From Capillimicrobium parvum (lineage in GTDB: Bacteria > Actinomycetota > Thermoleophilia > Solirubrobacterales > Solirubrobacteraceae), in assembly GCF_021172045.1 (NCBI RefSeq), contig NZ_CP087164.1, positions 4,650,001 to 4,714,000 of the forward strand: a stretch of DNA of 64,000 bases, in the 5' to 3' direction. A program made the translations under genes and the position numbers. Positions 55,830 through 64,000 of this stretch are shown one piece after another. How positions within the stretch are numbered: the first letter of the stretch is position 1; each line of letters starts with the position of its first letter. Under the pieces are notes generated by a model that was not told the DNA's origin, ran no database searches, and was given only the letters and a program-made list of their open reading frames with translations.

Positions 55830-58565
55830 ATGGCTACGACGACCGGCCGGGGGGCAGCCCAGGCGCCGCTGACGGCCGAGCGCTGGTACAGCCTCTCTCC
55901 GCAGGACGCCATCGAGCGCCTCGGCGTCGATCCCGACATCGGCCTGTCCGCCGACCGCGCCCGGGAGCTGCTCGCCGCGCACGGGCTCAACGCCCTGCCC
56001 GGGGAGCAGCAGGTGCCGGTCTGGCGCCGGTTCGTCGCGCAGTACCGCAGCTACATGCAGCTGATCCTGCTCGGGGCCGCGATCGTCTCGCTGGCGATCC
56101 AGGAGTGGTCCACGGGCGTGCTGCTCCTGGTGATCACGGTCTTCAACGCGCTCGTCAGCATGCGCCAGGAGGGCAAGGCCACGAGCGCGATGAACGCGCT
56201 CAAGGCGATGGTGAAGGCCACGGCGCGGGTGCGGCGCGACGGATCGGAGGCGGAGGTCCCCGCCGAGCAGCTCGTCGTCGGCGACGTCGTCCTCCTGGCC
56301 GCGGGCGACGAGGTGCCCGCGGACGGGCGGATCATCTCGGCGAGCTCGCTGCAGATCGACGAGTCGGCGCTGACCGGCGAGAGCGTGCCCGCGTCGAAGG
56401 GCGTGGAGATCCCTCAGGGCACCGATCTGCCGCCGGGCGATCAGACCGACATGGCGTTCATGCACACGCCGGTCACGCACGGCAGTGCGGTGATGGTCGT
56501 CACCGCGACGGGAAGCGACACCCAGGTCGGCCGGATCGCCGGCATGCTCGCCGCGACGGCCCGGGAGGAGACGCCGCTGACGCGGCAGCTCAACACGCTC
56601 ACCCTCTGGATCGCCGCCGCGGCCGGCCTCACGATGGTCGTGATGTTCGTGCTCGGGGCCGAGCGCGGGCTGTCGGCGACCGACGTCTTCACCAGCGCGG
56701 TCGCGCTCGCGATCGCCGCGATCCCGGAGGCGATGCCCACCGTCCTGCAGGTCATCCTCTCGCTGGGCGCGGCGAACCTGGCCGTGCGGGGCGCCGTGCT
56801 CACCGACCTCGCGTCAGTCGAGACGCTCGGCTCCACGTCGGCGATCAACTCCGACAAGACCGGCACGCTGACGATGAACCAGATGACGGCGGTCGAGGTG
56901 CTCGACCCGACCGACCGGTACACGATCTCCGGTTCCGGCTACGAGCTCGAGGGCCAGGTGCTTCACGCCGCCGGCACCACCGACACGATCGACGACGCGA
57001 TCCTGCCCTACGTGGTCGCGAGCGACGCGACGATCGCCGACGGGAAGGTCGTGGGCGATCCGACCGAGGGCGCGCTGCTCGTGCTCGCCCACAAGGCGGG
57101 GCTCGACCTCGAGGCCACGCGGGAGCGCTATCCGCGGCTGGCGACGCTGCCATTCGATCCGACCTACAAGCTGATGGCGGTCTTCGCCCAGGCATCGGAC
57201 GCATCCGGCGCGGACGTCGTGCGCTGCTTCGTCAAGGGCGCGGCGCCCGCGGTCATGAGCCACACGTCGACCGCCCTGGCCAATGGCGAGAGCATCCCCT
57301 GGGACGCGGATCTGCGCTCGCGCGCTGAAGCGAACGTCCGGCGGATGGGCGGGGACGGGCTGCGCGTGATGGCCGCCGCGTTCTGCGACCTCGACCCGGC
57401 GGCGTTCGATCCCGAGGGCGACCTGCTCGGTTACGTCGACGGTCTGCGCATCACGAGCCTCGTCGGGATGGTCGACCCGCCCCGCGCCGAGTCCAAGCAG
57501 GCCGTCGAAGATGCGCAGAAGGCGCATATCCGCGTCCGGATGGTCACGGGCGACGACGTGGTGACCGGCGCGGCGATCGCCCGCCAGCTCGGGATCGACG
57601 GCGAGGCGATGCTCGGCGCCGAGTTCGCGGCGCTCAGCGAGGAGGAGCGGCTCGCGCGGATCGCCGACATCGGCGTCGTCGGACGCGTCGCCCCCGAGCA
57701 CAAGGTGCTGCTCGTCGACACGCTCAAGAAGATGGGCGACGTCGTCGCGATGACCGGCGACGGCGTCAACGACGCCCCGTCGATCAAAGCCGCGCACATC
57801 GGGATCGCGATGGGCAGCGGCACCGAGGTGGCCAAGAACGCCGGCCGGATGATCCTCACCGACGACAACTTCTCGACGATCGTGCACGCCGTCGAGGAGG
57901 GGCGCAAGCTCTACGACAACCTCACGAAGTACATCCGCTTCGTTCTGATCTCGCTCGTCGCGTTCGTGCTCACCTTCCTCGGTGCAACGGTGCTCAACAT
58001 CGCGGCGGGCGAGCCGTTCAGCCCGGCGCAGGTCCTGTGGATCCACTTCTTCGTGAGTGCGCCGTTCGGCGTCGCGCTCGGCCTGGATCAGGCGACTCCG
58101 GGGTTGATGCGGCTGCGCCCGCGGCCGAGCAGCGAGTCGATCATGACGACCGGCGTGAAGCTCACCTCCGGCCTCGTGGGGCTGTACATGGCGATCTGCA
58201 TGGACGCTCTCATCCACCTCGGGGAGTCGCACTACGACAGCGTGAAGGTGGGATCGTCGACCGGGCTGACCGCGTTCGGCCTGATGCTCGTGGTCGCGGC
58301 CTACGAGTGCCGAAGCCTCACGCTCTCGACCTTGACCAGGGATGCCTTCGACAACCCGCGGGTGAACTGGATCGTGGTGGCGGAGCTCGCGCTGGCGGTG
58401 ATGGCCACCCAGATGGACCTCTTCAACCGGCTGCTCGGCACGACCCCTCTCACGGCGGGGCAGTTCGGGCTGGCACTCGCGTCAGCCGCGCTCCTGCTCG
58501 TGCTCTGGGAGGCCGGCAAGCTCGTCGCTCGCCGCCGCACCGTCGAGGCAGCCGGCCTCACGTGA
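55830..58565 (+). CDS. Cation-translocating P-type ATPase (P2 type)
   Basis: 911 residues from ATG 55830 with GAGGAG upstream. Cation_ATPase_N domain, actuator TGES (LTGESVPASKG), the fourth-span IPEAMP, phosphorylation motif SDKTGTLT (Asp342), hinge MTGDGVNDAPS and four C-terminal spans. The sequence before Asp342 reads INSDKTG instead of the usual ICSDKTG. Likely Ca2+, Na+ or H+; the span-4 motif does not settle it. Confidence 0.9.
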   Translation: MATTTGRGAAQAPLTAERWYSLSPQDAIERLGVDPDIGLSADRARELLAAHGLNALPGEQQVPVWRRFVAQYRSYMQLILLGAAIVSLAIQEWSTGVLLLVITVFNALVSMRQEGKATSAMNALKAMVKATARVRRDGSEAEVPAEQLVVGDVVLLAAGDEVPADGRIISASSLQIDESALTGESVPASKGVEIPQGTDLPPGDQTDMAFMHTPVTHGSAVMVVTATGSDTQVGRIAGMLAATAREETPLTRQLNTLTLWIAAAAGLTMVVMFVLGAERGLSATDVFTSAVALAIAAIPEAMPTVLQVILSLGAANLAVRGAVLTDLASVETLGSTSAINSDKTGTLTMNQMTAVEVLDPTDRYTISGSGYELEGQVLHAAGTTDTIDDAILPYVVASDATIADGKVVGDPTEGALLVLAHKAGLDLEATRERYPRLATLPFDPTYKLMAVFAQASDASGADVVRCFVKGAAPAVMSHTSTALANGESIPWDADLRSRAEANVRRMGGDGLRVMAAAFCDLDPAAFDPEGDLLGYVDGLRITSLVGMVDPPRAESKQAVEDAQKAHIRVRMVTGDDVVTGAAIARQLGIDGEAMLGAEFAALSEEERLARIADIGVVGRVAPEHKVLLVDTLKKMGDVVAMTGDGVNDAPSIKAAHIGIAMGSGTEVAKNAGRMILTDDNFSTIVHAVEEGRKLYDNLTKYIRFVLISLVAFVLTFLGATVLNIAAGEPFSPAQVLWIHFFVSAPFGVALGLDQATPGLMRLRPRPSSESIMTTGVKLTSGLVGLYMAICMDALIHLGESHYDSVKVGSSTGLTAFGLMLVVAAYECRSLTLSTLTRDAFDNPRVNWIVVAELALAVMATQMDLFNRLLGTTPLTAGQFGLALASAALLLVLWEAGKLVARRRTVEAAGLT

Positions 58566-58601
58566 GCCGCCCGCTGCGGTCGGGTCAGCTCGCGCGCGCC
58601 G

Positions 58602-59969
58602 TCAGGAAGCCGCACTGGGCATCGGGGGCGCTGTGCCGGCCGGATATTCCTGCATCGGAACTTCGCCCGCGGACCACGCATCCATCACCGGGTCGATGAT
58701 CCGCCAGGACTCCTCCGCCTCGTCGCCCCGGATGAACAGCATCGGATCGCTGCGAAGCATCTGCCCGATCAGGTGGGCGTAGGCGGTGAACCGCGGCGCG
58801 GCCGAGCGCGTCTCGAGCCTCCGGTTCTCCGCCGTGGCTTCCGGGCCGTTGAGCGTCGTTGCCAGGTGCACATACGGCTCACGCAGACCGATTCGCAACA
58901 CATTCGGTTCGACGCCGGGCCACTGGTCGAGCAGGTACCGGGGAAGGGGCCGGAAGTGGATGGCGATCTCGGCCGAGTCGACCTCGAGTGCCTTGCCGGA
59001 TCGCAGGGTGAACGGGATGCCACCCCAGCGAGTGCTGTTCACATCCAGCGTGAGCGCAGCGTAGGTCTCGGTGTCGCGGCTGGGGTCGACGCCGGGCTCG
59101 TCGACGTAGGAGGGCACGTGCCGGGATCCGATCACGCCCGCCGTGTACCGGGCGCGGACCGTCTGCTCGCGCAGTCGCTCGGCCGACGGAGTTGCGAGCG
59201 TCCGCAGGGCCTCGACGCGCACATCGCGAAACGAATCGGCGTCCACGCGAGCGGGCTGCTCCATCAGGACGAGCGCCATGGCCTCCATGAGGTGGTTCTG
59301 CAGCATGTCCTTCATGGCCCCGGTGCCGTCGTAGTAGGCGGCGCGGCCCTCGAGCGTCAGGCTCTCCAACCAGCTGATGTCCACGCGCTCGACATGCCCG
59401 GCATTCAGAACCGGCTCGAAGACCCGGTTGAGGAACCGCAACACGATGATGCGGCGGACGAGCTCGTCGGACAGGAAGTGGTCGATGCGGAAGATCATGG
59501 GCTTCGGCAACTGGACGCGCAGCAGCTCGTTGAGCTCGTGCGCCGAGGCGAGATCCGTCCCGAAGGGCTTCTCGATCGCGACCGCGTCCGACGCGCCCAG
59601 ACCGCTCGCGGCCAGCGCCGGCAGGACCGAGGAGAACAGCTCCGGCGGCAGGGCGAGATAGACGAGCGTGTCGGGATGATCACCACCGATGACCGCGGCG
59701 ACGTCGACGGGTTGCGTCACGTCCGCCGGCCGGAAGTCCAGCATGGCCACCACCGCGTCGCGCGTGGCGGGGGCCACCGTGGCGTGCTCCTCCAGCCCGC
59801 CCGCGATGTGGTCCCGGAAATCAGCCACCGACCACTCGGTCCGGTCGGACCCCAGGATCGTCAGGCCGCGCGGCAGCTGTCCCGCCTCCGCCAGCTGGGC
59901 GATCGCCGGCAGCAGCAAGCGGCTCGCAAGATCGCCGGCCGCTCCGAACAGCACGATCCGTTCGACCAC
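58602..59969 (-). CDS. Glucose-6-phosphate dehydrogenase-like protein with altered active site
   Basis: 455 residues, GTG start. NADP fold FGAAGDLASRLLLPA, AIEKPFGTD and DMLQNHLMEAMALV (with the catalytic His) fit G6PDH. The signature RIDHYLGKE reads RIDHFLSDE (residues 161-169): Tyr to Phe and the substrate-binding Lys to Asp. No gnd, zwf partner opcA, or tal gene is adjacent. It may use another sugar phosphate. Confidence 0.82.
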   Translation of the reverse strand: MVERIVLFGAAGDLASRLLLPAIAQLAEAGQLPRGLTILGSDRTEWSVADFRDHIAGGLEEHATVAPATRDAVVAMLDFRPADVTQPVDVAAVIGGDHPDTLVYLALPPELFSSVLPALAASGLGASDAVAIEKPFGTDLASAHELNELLRVQLPKPMIFRIDHFLSDELVRRIIVLRFLNRVFEPVLNAGHVERVDISWLESLTLEGRAAYYDGTGAMKDMLQNHLMEAMALVLMEQPARVDADSFRDVRVEALRTLATPSAERLREQTVRARYTAGVIGSRHVPSYVDEPGVDPSRDTETYAALTLDVNSTRWGGIPFTLRSGKALEVDSAEIAIHFRPLPRYLLDQWPGVEPNVLRIGLREPYVHLATTLNGPEATAENRRLETRSAAPRFTAYAHLIGQMLRSDPMLFIRGDEAEESWRIIDPVMDAWSAGEVPMQEYPAGTAPPMPSAAS

Positions 59970-60109
59970 CCCATGCCCCTTCCGCGATTGGTCGCCGCTG
60001 CCGTGGCGGTACGTCGCGGCGTCAGAACAGGCCTGACCTTATTCCGTCCAGAGATCGCTCGCAGACGACGTCCATCGAGGTGCGGCTGAGCGCGCGTGCC
60101 GCTACGTCA

Positions 60110-60664
60110 TCACGTGAGCGTGAAGGCGCAGCCGCTGTAGTACTCGCCGGCGGACGAGGCGAGGAAGGCGACGAGCTCGGCGAGCTCCGGGTCGGTCGTC
60201 TCGGGCCCGGGCAGCAGCGCCGTGGTGCGCATGCGGTAGCGCGACCACTCGATCGAGAGGGTGCGGGCGAGGTTCTCGAGGCCGGCCCTGAGGGCCTCGG
60301 CGTGCGCACCGCTCTGGGCGCGCGGTGCGACGAGGATCACCTTGCCGGCCTTCTCCGGGGCGAAGTGGGCGTGGACGGCGGACCACGTCGCGTCGAGGGC
60401 GGTACGCAGCAGGTCGGGGCCGCCGGCTCCGAAGAGGACGGCCGCGTCGACGACGAGGACGTGCGCGGGAGCGCCCTGCTCGGCCGCGTGGCGCGTGGCG
60501 TCCTCGTCGAGGAGGTCGGCTTCCAGGGCGCTGACGTGCGCGCCGAGGGCCAGGCAGCGGTCGGTGGCGGGCGAGCGGGGGGCGGCGAGGACGGCGAGCC
60601 CGTCGAGCAGGCCGTCGCGCAGGAGCGGGATGGGCGGCGCGGGCGGCGGGGCCGTGGTGCTCAT
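60110..60664 (-). CDS. Degenerate short-chain dehydrogenase-like protein
   Basis: 184 residues from ATG 60664. The second half follows SDR pattern (GLENLARTLSIEWSRYRMRT, then ELVAFLASSAGEYYSGCAFT) but the first half lacks GxxxGxG, and the YxxxK pair reads His/Arg (AHAEALR). A non-catalytic SDR relative is likely. Divergent from the lactonase-like gene with only 24 bases between starts. Confidence 0.65.
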   Translation of the reverse strand: MSTTAPPPAPPIPLLRDGLLDGLAVLAAPRSPATDRCLALGAHVSALEADLLDEDATRHAAEQGAPAHVLVVDAAVLFGAGGPDLLRTALDATWSAVHAHFAPEKAGKVILVAPRAQSGAHAEALRAGLENLARTLSIEWSRYRMRTTALLPGPETTDPELAELVAFLASSAGEYYSGCAFTLT

Positions 60665-60688
60665 GCGCGGGACGCTAGCGTGCCGGAC

Positions 60689-61585
60689 GTGGGGGTCGCC
60701 ACCGAGCCGAAGGCCTACACGCATGCGCTGTCCGGCGGCCGGCCGGGGGCGACGGTGCGCGTGCGCCCGCTGCTCACCGGCGAGATCAACGCGCCGCCTG
60801 CGTTCTTTCGCCGGCCGGACGGTCCGCTCGCGATCCCGCGCGGTCTGCTGGCGCCGCGCCGCCTCTGGTCGCCGGTGCCCATCCCGGCGTTCCTCGTCGA
60901 CCATCCGGGCGCGGGACCGCTCCTGATCGACACCGGCCTGCACGCGAGCGTCGCGTCGGCGCCGGCGGCCAGCCTCGGCACGCTCGCCGCGCGCATGTAC
61001 GACATCCGGATGGAGGCGTCGCAGTCCGTGCCGGCGCAGCTCGAGGGGCTGGGCGTCGAACCGCGGTCGGTCCGCGCGGTCGTGATGACGCACCTGCACT
61101 ACGACCATGCGAGCGGCGTGTCGGCGTTTCCCGAGGCGACGTTCGTCGTGGCTCGGGCGGAGTGGGATGCGGCGGCGTCGGGCCGGATGCTGCAGGGATA
61201 CCGGCCGCGCCAGTTCGACCACGCGTTCGACTGGCGGGCCATCGACTACGCGAGCACGTCGCTGGACTCGTTCGCCGGCTTCGGACGGTCCGTGGACCTG
61301 CTCGGCGACGGGTCGATCCGCCTCGTCTTCACCCCGGGCCACTCGGCCGGCCACCAGTCCGTCGTGCTGCGGTTGCATGACCGCGAGCTGCTGCTGACCG
61401 GCGACGCCGCGTACCGGCGCACGGCGATCGAGGAGGGCGAGCTGCCGCTGTTCTGCGCCGACGAGCACCTGTACCGCCGCTCGCTCTCGGAGATCCGCGC
61501 GTACGTGGAGCGGACGCCGAACGCCGTGGTGATCTGCGGCCACGATCCGCAGGGCTGGGCGGAGCTCGACGCGGTCTACAGCTGA
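60689..61585 (+). CDS. Metallo-beta-lactamase fold hydrolase (lactonase-like)
   Basis: 298 residues from GTG 60689. VVMTHLHYDHASG is the HxHxDH zinc motif, VFTPGHSAGHQSVVL the second His region, LLTGDAAYRR the bridging Asp and VICGHDP the last His. The spacing is that of AHL-lactonase (AiiA/AttM)-like enzymes. Substrate uncertain. Confidence 0.85.
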   Translation: MGVATEPKAYTHALSGGRPGATVRVRPLLTGEINAPPAFFRRPDGPLAIPRGLLAPRRLWSPVPIPAFLVDHPGAGPLLIDTGLHASVASAPAASLGTLAARMYDIRMEASQSVPAQLEGLGVEPRSVRAVVMTHLHYDHASGVSAFPEATFVVARAEWDAAASGRMLQGYRPRQFDHAFDWRAIDYASTSLDSFAGFGRSVDLLGDGSIRLVFTPGHSAGHQSVVLRLHDRELLLTGDAAYRRTAIEEGELPLFCADEHLYRRSLSEIRAYVERTPNAVVICGHDPQGWAELDAVYS

Positions 61586-61649
61586 GTCGAGGCACAGCCG
61601 CGACGGACACGCGTAGAGCTGTCACATCGGTCCCGGCAGGCTGGACGGC

Positions 61650-62735
61650 ATGCCCAGCCGCACCCGCCCCACGCCCCAGGCCCGCCCCACGCCCCAGGCC
61701 CGCCCCACGCCCCAGGCCGGCCCCACCCACCAGGCCCGCCCCACCCTCCACGTCGAGCGTCGACTTTCTCCGCCGCACGCGGAGAAACTCGACGCTCGCG
61801 CCGATGTCGTGGTCGCCGAGCTGGCGCGGGACCAGTGGGGGATCCTGTCGACCCGCGAGCTGCGGGCCTGCGGACTCGACGACCAGGCGATCCACGTCCG
61901 CGTGCGCAACGGCCGGCTGCATCGCATCCACCAGGGGGTATACGCCGTCGGCCACCCCGGGCTGACCATGACCGCGCACTTCCTGGCGGCGGTGAAGGCA
62001 TGCGGGCCGGGAGCCGTCCTGAGCCACTTCGCCGCCGGGGTGAAGTGGGGATACGTCGAGTGGGACGACCGGCTGCCCGAGGTGACCGTCATGGGTGACG
62101 CGACACGGGTGCACCGTGGCATCCGCGTCCATCGCACGGCGGCGTTGGCGCCCCACGAGACGCTCCGGTTCGACGGCATCCCGATCACCTCGCCCCTGCG
62201 GACGCTGCTCGACCTGGCGGCGGTCGTCGACGAGCAGACCCTGCGGCGCGCGGTGCGGCGCGCGCAGGGCCTGAGGCGCGTCACGGTCCGTCAGATCGCC
62301 GAGCTGCTGCGCCGGTGCGGTCCTCGGCGCGGCGTGCGCCGGCTGGCGCGCATCATCGCCACCGGGCCGGCGCCGACCCGCAGCGAGCTGGAGAACGTGG
62401 TGCTCGACCTGCTGATCGACGGCGGGTTCGCCCACCCCGACGTCAACCGCGCGCTGCGGCTCGACGGCCGCCGCGTCGTTCCCGACTTCCGCTGGCCCGC
62501 CGAGCGCCTGGTGGTCGAGGCCGACGGCGCGGCCTGGCACGACAACCCGGTGGCTCGGCAGGAGGACGCCGAGCGCCAGGCCGTCCTCGAGGCCCACGGC
62601 GAGCGTGTGCTCCGCGTGACGTGGAACCAGGCGGTCGCGCGCCCCGCGCAGACGCTCGCTCGGCTCCCGGGCGGCCGGCGTCCCGGATCGAGCGTCGAGT
62701 TCCTCAGCATGACGTTGAGGAAGTCGACGCTCGCC
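61650..62735 (+). CDS. AbiEi-like winged-helix plus DUF559 (Vsr-like) nuclease protein, no stop after the domain
   Basis: The recognisable protein runs from about 61809 (GTG) to 62690: an AbiEi-type N-terminal domain (VVAELARDQWGILSTRELRA, QAIHVRVRNGRLHRIHQGVYA VG, then PITSPLRTLLDLA) followed by a DUF559 endonuclease-like domain (VVPDFRWPAERLVVEADGAA W) ending QAVARPAQTLARLPGG. ATG 61650 would add 53 residues encoded by tandem repeats and hairpin DNA. The frame passes through the right-hand hairpin without a stop and stays open to 63989, antisense to the acyltransferase gene, so the natural 3' end seems lost. It may be an endonuclease-type toxin or a nuclease tied to the flanking palindromes. 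Confidence 0.75.
61665..61754 (+). repeat. Five tandem 18-bp C-rich repeats
   Basis: Units at 61665, 61683 and 61701 are identical (CGCCCCACGCCCCAGGCC); the fourth (61719) and fifth (61737) are degenerate. In frame they encode PTPQAR-type hexapeptides. The 9-mer GCCCCACGC inside each unit reappears as its complement GCGTGGGGC downstream of the gene (62736 and 62767). Confidence 0.9.
61754..61798. repeat. Left 45-nt REP-like palindrome
   Basis: 20-nt arms (CGAGCGTCGACTTTCTCCGC against GCGGAGAAACTCGACGCTCG) with a five-base loop CGCAC. One mismatch, C against C, at the 11th pair from the outside. It ends 10 bases before the likely GTG start of the nuclease gene. Confidence 0.9.
62689..62733. 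repeat. Right 45-nt REP-like palindrome
   Basis: 18-nt arms (CGAGCGTCGAGTTCCTCA against TGAGGAAGTCGACGCTCG) around nine bases. One mismatch, G against G, at the same 11th pair as in the left palindrome. Outer ten bases are identical to the left copy. Directly follows the DUF559 domain coding sequence. Confidence 0.9.
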
Positions 62736-62918
62736 GCGTGGGGCGCGGCCGCGTGGGGGCGCGACCGCGTGGGGCGCGGCCGCGCGGCGGGGCGGGGCGC
62801 GGGCGCGCGGCGGGGCGGGGCGGGGCGGCCGCGCGGCGGGGCGGGGCGGGGCGGCCCGCGCGGCGGGGCGGGGCGGCCACGCGCGGCGGGCGGGCGGCGG
62901 GGCGGAGCGGGGCGCTCA
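62736..62918. repeat. G-rich low-complexity tract
   Basis: About 180 bases of GCGTGGGGC, GCGGGGCGGGGCGGGG-type repeats, strongly strand-biased with G on the plus strand. Many G-runs of four could fold as G-quadruplexes. It separates the nuclease element from the acyltransferase stop codon. Confidence 0.85.
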
Positions 62919-63713
62919 GGCCGGGGCGGCGCTGCCGCGCTTGGACCGGCGCAGCGCCCGCTGCTGGTCGCGCACCCGCTGGGCGATCCCACGGCGGCCG
63001 TGCTGCTCGAGGCCCGCGTGCAGCTCCTTGATGCGGGCGAAGATCTCGTCGGCGACCTCCTGCTGACGCTCGCGCGACGGGTCCGCCTCGACCGGGAACG
63101 CCACTGGCTCGCCGTACTGGACGGTGACCTTCGGGAACTGCAGCTTCTTCCAGTTGCGCACGCGGTGCGAACCGAAGATCGCCACCGGCACGACCGGGGC
63201 GCCCGACGTGAGCGCCAGCCGGCCGATCCCCGGCTTGGCCTGGTCGGCGAGCTTGCCGGTCCGCGACCGGCCGGCCTCCGGATACATCGCGATGCAGCCG
63301 CCGTTCTCGAGGATCCCCTCGGCGGTGAGGAACGCGTCCTCGTCGCGGGCGCCGCGGCGCACGGGGAACACCCCGCCGTGGGTGTAGATCCACTGCATCG
63401 GCGGCGTGAACAGCTGCGACTTCGCCATGAACCGGATCCGCCGGCGGACGAACATCCCGCACAGGAAGTGGTCCATGAACGAGAAGTGGTTCGGGGCGAT
63501 GATGACCGACCCCGACGCCGGCACGTTGTCCGCGCCGATCGCCCGCGCGCGGAACGCGGTGTAGCCCCAGATCGTCGTCAGGGTCCGCACCAGCTCGTAG
63601 ACGTAGTCCGGCTCGCGGGTGCGCGCGCGCTCGTGGAACCGATCGAAGTACTCCTTGGGGCGCGGGTCCCGGTAGACCTGCTCCTTCAGCCCCGACAGCT
63701 TCTCGTCCGTCAT
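62916..63713 (-). CDS. 1-acyl-sn-glycerol-3-phosphate acyltransferase family protein
   Basis: 265 residues. NHFSFMDHF holds the HX4D motif, HGGVFPVRRGARDEDAF the second block and MYPEAGRSRTGKLA the third (variant of FPEGTRS), then APVVPVAIFG. Makes phosphatidic acid or related lipids at the membrane. Its position next to glpK fits glycerolipid synthesis. The C-terminal Arg-rich tail is encoded close to the G-rich tract. Confidence 0.9.
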   Translation of the reverse strand: MTDEKLSGLKEQVYRDPRPKEYFDRFHERARTREPDYVYELVRTLTTIWGYTAFRARAIGADNVPASGSVIIAPNHFSFMDHFLCGMFVRRRIRFMAKSQLFTPPMQWIYTHGGVFPVRRGARDEDAFLTAEGILENGGCIAMYPEAGRSRTGKLADQAKPGIGRLALTSGAPVVPVAIFGSHRVRNWKKLQFPKVTVQYGEPVAFPVEADPSRERQQEVADEIFARIKELHAGLEQHGRRGIAQRVRDQQRALRRSKRGSAAPA

Positions 63714-63744
63714 GTGCTCCCTTTACCCGAGGACGCGGCGAGGG

Positions 63745-64000
63745 TTACCGCTGTTCCCAGCCGCGGGCGCGTTCGACCGCGCGTCCCCATCCTTCCAGGA
63801 GCGCGGCGCGCTCGGCGTCCTCCATGCGCGGCTCGAAGCGCGCCCGTTCGCGCCAGCCTCGCTGGACCGTGTCGAGCGTCCACATCCCCACCCCGACGCC
63901 GGCCAGGTACGCGGCGCCCAGCGCGGTCGTCTCGGCCACCTCCGGCACGAGCACCGGCACGCCGAGCAGGTCCGCCTGGAACTGCATGAGCCACCGGTTG
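63745..64000 (-). CDS. glpK: Glycerol kinase, C-terminal end (cut by window edge)
   Basis: The last 84 residues of a FGGY kinase: MQFQADLLGVPVLVPEVAET then TALGAAYLAGVGVGMWTLDTVQRGW. This region carries the conserved glycerol kinase C-terminal ATP-binding helix. The start lies beyond the window. Only 31 bases separate its stop from the acyltransferase start, so both may be one operon supplying and acylating glycerol-3-phosphate. Confidence 0.9.
   Translation of the reverse strand, partial: NRWLMQFQADLLGVPVLVPEVAETTALGAAYLAGVGVGMWTLDTVQRGWRERARFEPRMEDAERAALLEGWGRAVERARGWEQR

Noticed and set aside
61665-61754. CRISPR-like array
   Set aside because: 18-bp units are directly abutting with no unique spacers and decay into degenerate copies; a simple tandem repeat.

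Overview
The window is about 64 kb of very GC-rich DNA (strong G/C at third codon positions, many GTG and TTG starts, genes packed with 4-base ATGA/GTGA overlaps). Gene content fits a soil actinobacterium of the Thermoleophilia/Solirubrobacterales type: large LuxR-type ATPase regulator, SpoIIE-type phosphatase, PPOX/F420-type and LLM flavoproteins, DUF3618/holin-like envelope genes and a form I aerobic CO dehydrogenase. The taxonomic guess is inference from content only; no rRNA or tRNA gene was recognised.

Layout. 1-3.1 kb: a cut-off gene end, a broken AI-2E-type transporter, a methyltransferase and a membrane-anchored glycosidase-like protein. 3.1-4.1 kb: an iron-sulfur/iron module (A-type carrier, divergent from bolA and a CGFS glutaredoxin). 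4.1-14 kb: M14 peptidase, SpoIVB-like (S55) protein, epimerase, DegV, LuxR regulator. 14-16.5 kb: a six-gene minus-strand operon (nitrilase, TetR, four small envelope genes) behind a perfect palindrome. 16.5-21.8 kb: mixed housekeeping and secreted genes.

21.8-32.1 kb is the most coherent block: a carbon monoxide dehydrogenase locus. A LysR gene and a split xdhC pair run left; coxM-coxS-coxL, an XdhC-YHS fusion, a MobA-like cytidylyltransferase, coxD, coxE and coxG run right. CoxL carries the AYxCSFR loop of true Mo-Cu CO dehydrogenases. A 53-bp tandem duplication sits on the mocA/coxD junction.

32-52 kb is catabolic: a StyA-like monooxygenase with a LysR DNA-binding stub, then a 3-keto acid cleavage enzyme/CoA transferase/MerR operon, an enoyl-CoA hydratase/arginase-like/acyl-CoA carboxylase operon and an acyl-CoA dehydrogenase. 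A 23-bp operator is shared by the promoters of these two loci, suggesting one regulon. A second aminotransferase/acyl-CoA dehydrogenase pair with TetR follows. 52-60 kb holds PPK2, SulP transporter, P-type ATPase and a G6PDH-like protein with altered active-site residues.

61.6-62.9 kb holds the most unusual structure: an AbiEi-like/DUF559 nuclease gene bracketed by two 45-nt imperfect palindromes that cross-match as terminal inverted repeats, themselves bracketed by C-rich and G-rich repeats, with no stop codon after the nuclease domain. The window ends with an acyltransferase and the 3' end of glpK.
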